This document shows positions 1-6,247 of a stretch of DNA of 6,247 nt, one piece after another. A program made the position numbers and the translations under genes. Numbering within the stretch: the first letter of the stretch is position 1; the number at the start of each line of letters is the position of its first letter. The notes beneath the pieces are model-generated. The model saw only the letters and a list, made by a program, of their open reading frames with translations. It was not told where the DNA came from and ran no database searches. The DNA is from an uncultured Bacteroidales bacterium (GTDB taxonomy: Bacteria; Bacteroidota; Bacteroidia; Bacteroidales; UBA932), in the NCBI GenBank assembly GCA_902461985.1, contig CABQAB010000119.1, forward strand, positions 1 through 6,247, given 5' to 3'.

Positions 1-3
1 TTC

Positions 4-1044
4 TTATAAAATCGCCAGCACGCGGCGGCAGGCGGCGTCCACATAGGACAGAGGGATTGCACCGGCTTCTATCTGAGTGCGCAGAGTCTTCACATAACCC
101 TCGCTCATCATGTCCATATCCGTTCCCGCCGACAAGGCAAGCGCACTCGCTTCCGCAAGGTCTCCAAGTCCGTGGCGGACAAGTTCTCCGACGGCATTGT
201 AGTCGGACACCACAACCCCGTCAAAGCCCCACTGGCTGCGGAGCAGGTCTTCCAGCAGCCAGCGGTTGCCGCTTGAAGGCATACCATTCACGTCGTTGAA
301 CGAAGTCATGACTGACGCCGCTCCGGCCTCGACCGCAGCACGGTATGGCGGAAAATATTCGTTGTACATCCTTGCAAGGGACATATCAGTCTCCCGGTAA
401 TCCCTGCCGGCCTCCACCGCCCCGTAAAGGGCGAAATGCTTGAAACAGGCCAGGATTTCATCAGCTTCTTCCAGATTGCCCTGTATGCCCCTGACCATGG
501 CGGAAGCGTAGACTGACCCGAGATAGGGGTCTTCTCCCGCACCCTCGACGCAACGTCCCCAGCGCCCGTCCCTGCTGATGTCCACCATTGGGGCATACAG
601 CCAGTCGATACCGTCCGAAGACGCCTCGGAGGCCATAATCCTCGCCGTCTTCTCCATCAGTCCGGGATTCCAGGTCGCCGCAAGTCCTATAGGGACAGGA
701 AAAGTCGTACGGTAGCCGTGTATGACGTCCGCCCCGAAAAGAAGAGGAATGCCGAGACGGGATTCCTCCACGGCCACACGCTGCCACTCCTTCAGCAATT
801 CCTTGTCATGCAGCCCGAAAAGGCTGCCGACCGCAGAACCCTGTACCTTTTCCAGCACATTCCGGCTCATGACACTGCCTGTAACATCACCATGCGGCGC
901 AACTAAGACATTGAGCTGTCCTATTTTCTCGTCAAGCGTCATCTCGGACATAAGTTCATCAACCCTGCTTCCCTTTCCAGGTGAACATGACAAGGCAAGA
1001 GAGAGCGACAGGGCGATGCCGCAAAAAGTGGCAGTTTTTTTCAT
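4..1044 (-). CDS. BglX-like GH3 glycoside hydrolase lipoprotein, C-terminally truncated (stop right after the TIM barrel)
   Basis: Predicted beta-glycosidase of family GH3, 346 residues. The start at 1044 is chosen because it gives a clean export signal: a KK-containing N-terminus, a hydrophobic core and a lipobox-like end LALSC with Cys20. A longer reading to 1227 only adds sequence overlapping the upstream gene. Family motifs are clear: MTLDEKIGQL (35-44), GADVIHGYRTTFP (104-116), RWGRCVEGAGEDPYLG (161-176), KHFALYGAVEAGRDY (202-216) and VVSDYNAV (278-285), with Asp281 as the expected nucleophile. These match periplasmic BglX-type enzymes, usually 720-770 residues. Here the frame ends in RRVLAIL-stop, where relatives continue with a K-Y/F-x-x-G-L-F linker into a second domain. 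The usual acid/base Glu lies in that missing domain, and the NagZ-type Asp-His dyad is not seen, so this product as read is probably inactive. A frameshift in the T4 run at 8-11 or an assembly error is plausible. The exact sugar specificity is unknown. Confidence 0.85.
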   Translation of the reverse strand: MKKTATFCGIALSLSLALSCSPGKGSRVDELMSEMTLDEKIGQLNVLVAPHGDVTGSVMSRNVLEKVQGSAVGSLFGLHDKELLKEWQRVAVEESRLGIPLLFGADVIHGYRTTFPVPIGLAATWNPGLMEKTARIMASEASSDGIDWLYAPMVDISRDGRWGRCVEGAGEDPYLGSVYASAMVRGIQGNLEEADEILACFKHFALYGAVEAGRDYRETDMSLARMYNEYFPPYRAAVEAGAASVMTSFNDVNGMPSSGNRWLLEDLLRSQWGFDGVVVSDYNAVGELVRHGLGDLAEASALALSAGTDMDMMSEGYVKTLRTQIEAGAIPLSYVDAACRRVLAIL

Positions 1045-1069
1045 TTGACAATCAATTGAGTTAATCTGA

Positions 1070-1101
1070 CAAATATAAGAAAAAACATTAACGGGTTTCA
1101 A
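1070..1101 (-). promoter_or_regulatory. Possible Bacteroidota promoter for the GH3 gene
   Basis: On the minus strand, TATATTTG at 1077-1070 matches the Bacteroidota -7 consensus TAnnTTTG exactly. A TTG at 1101-1099 lies 21 bases upstream and could serve as the -33 element (consensus TTTG). The -33 part sits in the last codons of the GH39-like gene. Transcription would start near 1063, giving a leader of about 20 bases before the GH3 start at 1044. The region is AT-rich, so a chance match is possible. Confidence 0.35.
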
Positions 1102-2488
1102 TGAAGATGTACGAATTGACTTCAAGGAAAAGTTCAGCCTTGCCGTCAATGATATGGACCGGGACTTCGGTGTGAAGATGATTCTTGTCAGTAATGTGTC
1201 CGACGGCCTCACGTATCCGGCATCCACGGAAATCCACCGTAACCCGTACCGGAGCGACAGGGTCGCGGTCGTCCGTATAGTAGGTTATGAGGGCCGCGTT
1301 CCTGCCGTCCTCTCCTTTCGCTGCCGTCACGTAGATATCCTCCAGCCCGCCGGCCGTGCTTCTGACCTGAGTGCCGAGAGCGAGCAGTTTTTTCCACGAA
1401 TACATCGCGTAATATGCAGGGAGAGGTTTTGACGTGGAAAAGGCGAAAAGGCCGTTGAAACCTGTGCCTGGGCGTGCGTCATAATACATCAGCATATCCG
1501 CCGGGCCGTCCTGGCAGACCGACATCACCGCAGCGGTGAAGGCTGCCCCCTTATGGGACTGTACGGTCTCAAGGGTATAGACGAACTCGTCAGTCCAGTT
1601 GGAAAGATAGTTCCATTCGTCAAGTATCATTTCCACGTCGCCATATCCGTAGCGGTCGAGCAGTTCCTTCATCAGGGCGTTCTTTTTCTGAAAGGCCCCG
1701 GCCGTACCCGCATAGAGGTGATAGGAAAAGAAATCGAGCCCGACCCTTTTGGATGACATATATTCAAGGAAACGCTCAGCCCACTCATTGTCCTCGCACA
1801 GGGCCGGACCTCCGAATTTGAGTTCTGGAAAACACTTCTTCAGATGGCGGTATGCAGTCTCATAGAAACGGAAGAAATCGGTGTCGCTGCCGTTCCATGT
1901 AGGGGAATCGTTGCGGAGATGACGGCCGGCACGGTGCCCGAGGTCAGGCTCGTTCCAGATTTCCCAGTACTCTATGCCCATATTGAAACCGTCAGCCCAG
2001 CCGTAGTTGTAGTGAAGTACAATATGTTCACAGATGCGTGCCCATTTCCTGAAATCTGCAGGAGGCATCACATCGTATTTCTTCGGCCAGTGCTCGATTG
2101 ACTGTCCGAGACGGTAAAAGACCTTGGTGCCGCTCGCCTGTATTTCCTTGAGCAGCTTGTCCGTCAGCGTAAAATCGTATGAGCGCGGGTCTTCCTCGTC
2201 CGCGCTGAAATCAGGAAAGACACAGCTGACGTCCACCGTATGTGCCCAGTCACGGCGGATCGGAGCATCATGCAGACGGGCATAAGGGAATCCGGCGTCG
2301 GAATAGGCTCTGAAGTTGCCGCTTTTCTGGACTTTCTTCTCCACCACCGGACCGTTATTGACGGCATTCATCAGCTTGATTTCACCGACTTCCTCACTGA
2401 AATCGATTTCAATCTGGGCGAATGAGGAAAGACAGGCGGACAAACCTGCGGAGAGCAGAAGCAAGCGTTTTCTGTTCATAAGGTACAT
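1088..2488 (-). CDS. Exported clan GH-A glycoside hydrolase, GH39-like
   Basis: Predicted retaining glycoside hydrolase of 466 residues. Residues 1-24 form a signal peptide ending in LSSFA before Gln25, with no lipobox, so a periplasmic or secreted product is expected. The TIM barrel spans roughly 30-350. It contains YARLHDAP (69-76), YWEIWNEPD (174-182) with Glu180 as likely acid/base, FFSYHLYAG (253-261), and MILDEWNY (287-294) with Glu291 as likely nucleophile. The 111-residue spacing of the two glutamates and the ARLHD and WNEPD motifs fit GH39 (beta-xylosidase/alpha-iduronidase type). GH51-like or a newer clan A family remains possible. Residues about 355-466 look like the accessory beta-sandwich. 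The start could also be Met4 at 2479, giving MNRKRLLLL; neither start has a Shine-Dalgarno sequence, as is usual in this phylum. The gene begins 4 bases after the DUF5107-TPR stop, so the two are probably cotranscribed. The substrate is not determined; no catalytic residue appears to be missing. Confidence 0.85.
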   Translation of the reverse strand: MYLMNRKRLLLLSAGLSACLSSFAQIEIDFSEEVGEIKLMNAVNNGPVVEKKVQKSGNFRAYSDAGFPYARLHDAPIRRDWAHTVDVSCVFPDFSADEEDPRSYDFTLTDKLLKEIQASGTKVFYRLGQSIEHWPKKYDVMPPADFRKWARICEHIVLHYNYGWADGFNMGIEYWEIWNEPDLGHRAGRHLRNDSPTWNGSDTDFFRFYETAYRHLKKCFPELKFGGPALCEDNEWAERFLEYMSSKRVGLDFFSYHLYAGTAGAFQKKNALMKELLDRYGYGDVEMILDEWNYLSNWTDEFVYTLETVQSHKGAAFTAAVMSVCQDGPADMLMYYDARPGTGFNGLFAFSTSKPLPAYYAMYSWKKLLALGTQVRSTAGGLEDIYVTAAKGEDGRNAALITYYTDDRDPVAPVRVTVDFRGCRIREAVGHITDKNHLHTEVPVHIIDGKAELFLEVNSYIFIETR

Positions 2489-2492
2489 TTTA

Positions 2493-5400
2493 TCAATTCA
2501 ACAAATTTAACATAAATTTCGGCCAAAGACGATCGTTTTTCAGGTTTATCGCCCTTTGGAAACATTCTTTCGCCCGGTCCTTCTCTCCAAGCCCGAGATA
2601 GCCGAAGCCGCAGAGTGTATATGCCTCTGTGTTGATGCCCTCTACGGTAAGGCTGGAAGTTCCCTCAGCACCATAGAAACTCACTATGTCCTCGACTATG
2701 GCGGACTTTCCGTCCTCCACCAATTCAGAGTAAATCCCCGCCGCCTCGGACTTTCTGCCGAGACGTTCAAGGGCAAGAGCCTTCCAGTAACGGCAGAAAG
2801 AGGATTTGGTGTCCACTTCGGAGGCCATTCTGTAGTATTTCCCGGCTGTGGAGGACTTGCCCATCCTGCTGTAGGAGTCAGCAATGAAGCAATATGCCTG
2901 GGCATCCCTCGGACTTCTTTCATCCACGAGGAAGACCTGATGGTTGGCAGGGTAGTCGAAAGATTTTTCATACAGGGCTATGGCCCCTTTATAGTCCCCT
3001 GCCTCCGCCTTTTCATATCCGGCACAGAGCAGCGCATCCACATAGATTTCATGGAAGGACGCGACCCCCTCCCGGGTAGGGAAATAGCAGTTTTCGAGCA
3101 GGTCCAGGACATAGTCATAGTCCCCTACGAAAGTTCCGGTCACGACTTCCTGGGCAAGAGGATAATAACGCTTCACGGCCGTAGCATGGTGGGATTTGAG
3201 TATATCGTAACGCCTGCCCACGTCCTCGCCTGCGGCCTCAAGCACATGATCCTGCTCCTCAAGATACAACGCGCTGTCAGGATTGATGGCCACCGCCTTC
3301 TCATAGCACCGGGCTGCCTCAGAATAGTCTTTGACATAGAGCCAGTTGTACCAGCCGAGGTTTCTCCACGCAAGGTCCATCTGCGGATTGAGTTCCACAC
3401 AGCGTCTCCATTGCTCAGCCGCGGCATCCTGCTGACGGTTGTAGAGGAGACATCCGAGATAGTAGTAAGGCTTGTCGCTATCCGGGCATATCTCCTTCGC
3501 CTTTTCAAGGACGGGAACCGTTTCAAGTCTGAACGGGTTGCAGTAGTCCACCGGCATCGCGAGAGCCGATTCGTACATGGCCCTGTCGTCATTCAGATAG
3601 CCCAGCCACATCTTTACGGTAGGATAGGCTCTAAGGGCATCCGCCTCTTTCAATATGGCTACTGCAGTGTCCCTGAAACCGTTGTGGAGATACTGTATGG
3701 CAAGTTCAAGATAGTCCTCGACTTCTCCGCCCATGAGTCCGGAATGTTCCGAACATCCTTTGATTAGGTCGAGTTCATAGGTCGAATAGATGTTGAGCGG
3801 GTCTTTTTCAAGTATGCCTTCGAGAATGGCGACAGCCTCGGAGGTCCGTCCTTCAGTCCGCAGGATTGTGGCCTTGAGGTTCAGCGCGTTCCAGTTGTTC
3901 GCATTGTTGGACAAGGCCTCGTCAAGACGTTCCAGAGCATTCGCATAGTCCTTTCTCCCGGAATACATCTGCGCAAGCTGGTAGTTCGCGGCGGAATTAT
4001 AGGAGAAATTCCACGTCGCACGGTAAAGCGTATCCATGGCCGCCTCATATTTTCCCTGGGCTTTCAGAATGAGACCGAGATTGTACATGGCCTCGCAGTC
4101 GGCAGGGCGGGTGTAGTCATGCGTCTGGCGTCTTATCGCCCTGCGGAAGCAGGCCGCCGCCCTGTCATATGCCCCGTTCTTGCGCAGGATGACGCCCAGC
4201 TGGGTGTTGGCGCGGGTGTCGCCCGGGTCCCTGCGGAGCACTTCGAGGAAATAGTCGGCAGGGTCCACGAAAGGATTGTGGAACTGCAGGTTGCGCAGAC
4301 CCACGAAATAACATTCCTCATTGTTCTCTATCTCGTGCGGACGGCGCGGACGCTCCACGATTTCAGGCAGCGGCTTGTCATAGCCGCTTTCACGTCTCGG
4401 AGTATAAGAGAGGACGTTTTCGTCCCCTTTGCGCAGGTTTACGGTTATCTCATAAGGGGCAAGCCCTGCGTCAATCTTCACCGTTTCGATGAAAGGTTTG
4501 TCCGGAGATATGTCCATAGTCCTGCTCAGCAGCACCTTGTCCTCTGAAACCAGTTCCAAGGTCATTCCCTTCTCCGCCTCAGTGGCGTTCACCCCGATAC
4601 GGTACCGGTCTTTTCCCAAAGGCTCGAAATTCATGGCTGCCCGCCTGTTCCCGGCCTTCACCCCGCCTATGTCGCGGATGCCGTAGAAATACTGCGTGAA
4701 CTGCTTGACCTCATAGGGCTTGTTCCAGTTGTAGTCCGGCTGGTTGTCGGAATACGCGCCCATCATGAGTTCGATGTAATGCCCCGAATTGTCCGTAAGT
4801 ATCTTGGTGTCCCACATTGAGTTGGGCCCCCAGAGCCAGAATTTGCCGCCCTTGTTGATATGGTGGTTTCCGGTAATCATCGTTCCAGCCTTCGCACCAT
4901 GGTCATATCCGGCTATGAAATCCTCCTTCAGGTCGTATGCGAACATGGAATTGGACATGAAATGGTTCTTCCACCATGAGGCATCCACGTTGTTGCGGTA
5001 AAACTGCATGTCGTTGAACGGCTCGTGAGTGACTGGCCAGTGGGCGAACCAGTTCTTGCAGTGGAAGGTTACGAAATCCACGCTCTGCGGGAATATAATC
5101 TGGTAATTCTCATCCACTTTGGTCGAGACATTGGACCAGTAGAGAAAAGAATTGTCGTCAGGAGTCGAATTGAAAAGACGCCCGTTCACCTCTATATAGG
5201 ATTTGCCAGGGTGAAGGGTTATCCCTATGGCCCACTGCATTCTGTGGCGGAATTCCACCTCACCGACCCATATAGTCGCGCTTCCGTCAGCGTTTTCAAC
5301 AATCCTGCAGTCCACAGGCAGATTGGTGGTGTTCCGGTGATGATGGAACACGTTCCACTCAACGCCGCCGGAAATCCATGAGCCGAGCATGCCCACATTT

Positions 5401-5789
5401 GCAGGTTTCACGACTTCGTTATGATAGAATATATCATAGCCGTCCGTCTTGTCCACGGCATAGAAAAGCCGTCCTCCAATTTCAGGAAGCACGCAGAGTT
5501 TCACATATTCGTTCTCAAGATAGAGCGCGGTGTATGTGCGGTCCTCCTTCAGACGTTCCATGTTTTCGTCCACCACATACATATTGTCATCGAGGACATA
5601 AGGATAGACGCTTCTTCTGGCACGCTGGTAGGACCAGTCACGTTCGAATATGGGCGCAACCTCCGCCGGGGAGCCTGTATAGGCCGGCATATCGAGTGTC
5701 CCTTTCCAGGCCTTCACCCCGCCCTCCTGCGAGAAGGCGGGGGAAAGGAAAGAGAAAAGAAAAATTGTCGCAACGAGTATTCTCTTCAT
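2493..5789 (-). CDS. Exported DUF5107 domain protein with long TPR C-terminal half
   Basis: A 1098-residue protein of unknown biochemical function. Residues 1-20 are a signal peptide (MKRILVATIFLFSF..., cleavage after AFS), so it acts outside the cytoplasm. Residues about 30-450 resemble DUF5107, which I recall as related to galactose-mutarotase-like carbohydrate-binding folds: GGRLFYAVDKTDGYDIFYHN (105-124), SGGVEWNVFHHHRN (140-153), GKFWLWGPNSMWD (315-327), YIELMMGAYSDNQPDYNW (338-355) and QYFYGIRDIGGVKAGN (366-381). Acidic residues in these motifs (Glu144, Glu340) could be catalytic, but that is inference. From about 510 to 1098 there are around ten TPR-like units, the clearest near 526-555, 565-599, 600-632, 634-667, 773-806, 807-840, 913-946, 963-995 and 1054-1087, suggesting a protein-binding superhelix. 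Its place between a GLUG protein (10-bp gap) and a GH39-like enzyme (4-bp gap) points to carbohydrate metabolism. It may be a glycoside hydrolase, lyase or binding scaffold; I cannot choose among these. Confidence 0.88.
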   Translation of the reverse strand: MKRILVATIFLFSFLSPAFSQEGGVKAWKGTLDMPAYTGSPAEVAPIFERDWSYQRARRSVYPYVLDDNMYVVDENMERLKEDRTYTALYLENEYVKLCVLPEIGGRLFYAVDKTDGYDIFYHNEVVKPANVGMLGSWISGGVEWNVFHHHRNTTNLPVDCRIVENADGSATIWVGEVEFRHRMQWAIGITLHPGKSYIEVNGRLFNSTPDDNSFLYWSNVSTKVDENYQIIFPQSVDFVTFHCKNWFAHWPVTHEPFNDMQFYRNNVDASWWKNHFMSNSMFAYDLKEDFIAGYDHGAKAGTMITGNHHINKGGKFWLWGPNSMWDTKILTDNSGHYIELMMGAYSDNQPDYNWNKPYEVKQFTQYFYGIRDIGGVKAGNRRAAMNFEPLGKDRYRIGVNATEAEKGMTLELVSEDKVLLSRTMDISPDKPFIETVKIDAGLAPYEITVNLRKGDENVLSYTPRRESGYDKPLPEIVERPRRPHEIENNEECYFVGLRNLQFHNPFVDPADYFLEVLRRDPGDTRANTQLGVILRKNGAYDRAAACFRRAIRRQTHDYTRPADCEAMYNLGLILKAQGKYEAAMDTLYRATWNFSYNSAANYQLAQMYSGRKDYANALERLDEALSNNANNWNALNLKATILRTEGRTSEAVAILEGILEKDPLNIYSTYELDLIKGCSEHSGLMGGEVEDYLELAIQYLHNGFRDTAVAILKEADALRAYPTVKMWLGYLNDDRAMYESALAMPVDYCNPFRLETVPVLEKAKEICPDSDKPYYYLGCLLYNRQQDAAAEQWRRCVELNPQMDLAWRNLGWYNWLYVKDYSEAARCYEKAVAINPDSALYLEEQDHVLEAAGEDVGRRYDILKSHHATAVKRYYPLAQEVVTGTFVGDYDYVLDLLENCYFPTREGVASFHEIYVDALLCAGYEKAEAGDYKGAIALYEKSFDYPANHQVFLVDERSPRDAQAYCFIADSYSRMGKSSTAGKYYRMASEVDTKSSFCRYWKALALERLGRKSEAAGIYSELVEDGKSAIVEDIVSFYGAEGTSSLTVEGINTEAYTLCGFGYLGLGEKDRAKECFQRAINLKNDRLWPKFMLNLLN
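5701..5748 (-). other. Strong GC-rich inverted repeat in the early coding region of the DUF5107-TPR gene
   Basis: CCCCGCC at 5717-5723 pairs perfectly with GGCGGGG at 5736-5742 around a 12-base loop, and CCTTTC at 5701-5706 can pair outside it with GAAAGG at 5743-5748, leaving a one-sided 10-base bulge. In the mRNA this hairpin lies at nucleotides 42-89 of the reading frame, covering the codons around the signal peptide cleavage site. It has no U-tract after it, so it is not a terminator. Any effect on translation is speculative, and it may simply reflect codon constraints. Confidence 0.3.
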
Positions 5790-5799
5790 GTCAAAATGA

Positions 5800-6247
5800 T
5801 TATTCAGCCCATGTACAGCCGGTGACCGACGGCTTGTAGGTGAAATGTCTGTTTACACAAAGGAAGTCCTCGAAGTTGTCTGCATTGATTGTCTCCGGAG
5901 TGCCGTTTACGCTTATGCTTCCTCCAGTCTTCACATCGGAAATGCTTGTGTTGCCGTCCGTCCTTATGCAGCCGATTACAAGTCCGTAGCTCCATAGGCT
6001 CGGAGAGGTGACTTTCTTTACATAGACCTCAGGTCTGGACTCTCCCCCTGAAACGGTCACGTTCGCAAGGACGAAACCTATGAAGCCTCCGGCAGGTCCG
6101 GAAATATTGGATTCGTACGATGCGACCTTGCCAGTCGATACGCAGTCCGTAAGATTGGCGTTACGAACCATTCCGACAAGACCTCCGGTCACATAGGGGT
6201 TATTGACCACATTGTATCCGGCATAAATTTCACCGCTGTTCCGGCAC
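5800..6247 (-). CDS. GLUG-like repeat protein, 3' end only (5' part outside window)
   Basis: The last 148 codons of a gene whose start lies beyond the right edge; the frame stays open to the last base. The apparent GTG start at 6210 is internal, because the upstream codons read CRNSGEIYAGYN, which continues the repeat pattern. In visible-residue numbering there are glycine-rich units TGGLVGMVRNANLTDCVSTG (20-39), AGGFIGFVLANVTVSGG (52-68) and YGLVIGCIRTDGNTSISDV (87-105), spaced 32-34 residues apart. They resemble degenerate GLUG motifs (GGLVG followed by a Cys/Ser-x-x-G-x-[VI] tail) and suggest a beta-solenoid. The tail (about 112-148, ending in CTWAE) is a non-repeat cap. Such proteins are often surface exposed in Bacteroidota, but the export signal is not visible here. 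The stop is 10 bases before the DUF5107-TPR start, so they probably share a transcript. A role in glycan binding or adhesion is inferred only from context. Confidence 0.75.
   Translation of the reverse strand, partial: CRNSGEIYAGYNVVNNPYVTGGLVGMVRNANLTDCVSTGKVASYESNISGPAGGFIGFVLANVTVSGGESRPEVYVKKVTSPSLWSYGLVIGCIRTDGNTSISDVKTGGSISVNGTPETINADNFEDFLCVNRHFTYKPSVTGCTWAE

Noticed and set aside
4..1044. Reading the short GH3 as a NagZ-type single-domain beta-N-acetylhexosaminidase
   Set aside because: The sequence has BglX-type motifs (RWGRCVEGAGEDPYLG, SDYNAV) and a lipoprotein signal, and lacks the Asp-Ser-His loop seen in NagZ enzymes.
1045..1227. An N-terminal extension of the GH3 frame by 61 residues
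   Set aside because: It overlaps the end of the GH39-like gene and would bury the lipoprotein signal peptide that begins at 1044.
2502..2527. TAAATTTG at 2509-2502 on the minus strand with TTTG at 2527-2524, a promoter-like pair before the GH39-like gene
   Set aside because: The spacing is only 14 bases, shorter than usual for this promoter type, and the motif is explained by the codons of the final LNLLN of the upstream gene; the 4-bp gene gap favours cotranscription.
2556..3767. A 403-residue open frame on the plus strand
   Set aside because: It lies wholly antisense to the TPR region of the DUF5107-TPR gene, has no recognisable domain or signal peptide, and is explained by the low stop-codon frequency opposite a GC-rich coding frame.
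5421..5825. A 134-residue open frame on the plus strand, with a second overlapping one at 5378-5839
   Set aside because: Both are antisense to the start of the DUF5107-TPR gene, overlap each other in different frames, and show no family motif.

Overview
The window looks like part of a carbohydrate-degradation gene cluster from a member of the Bacteroidota, probably Bacteroidales. The reasons are the predicted exported glycoside hydrolases packed on one strand, a GLUG-type repeat protein, the lack of Shine-Dalgarno sequences before the starts, and a TAnnTTTG-type -7 promoter element. The genus cannot be fixed from this sequence alone.

All four real genes are on the minus strand, so transcription runs from right to left. 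In transcription order they are: (1) the 3' end of a GLUG-like repeat protein (5800-6247, its 5' part lies outside the window); (2) after a 10-bp gap, a 1098-residue exported protein with an N-terminal DUF5107-type domain and a long tetratricopeptide-repeat (TPR) C-terminal half (2493-5789); (3) after a 4-bp gap, an exported clan GH-A glycoside hydrolase resembling GH39 (1088-2488); (4) after a 43-bp gap holding a possible extra promoter, a BglX-like GH3 lipoprotein (4-1044) whose frame stops just after the TIM barrel. Coding sequence fills nearly the whole window. No stretch over 300 bases is without a gene, and I see no RNA gene, mobile element, CRISPR array or clear terminator.

The layout fits the downstream part of a polysaccharide utilization locus, although no SusC/SusD pair is visible here. 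As a working model (inference), the GLUG protein binds glycan or anchors at the surface, the DUF5107-TPR protein binds or processes a carbohydrate in the periplasm, and the GH39-like and GH3 enzymes release sugars from oligosaccharides. The substrate cannot be read from the sequence.

The points most worth a second look are the DUF5107-TPR protein, whose biochemical role I do not know, and the GH3 gene, which lacks the C-terminal domain that normally supplies the acid/base residue. That truncation lies at the window edge and may be a frameshift or an assembly error.
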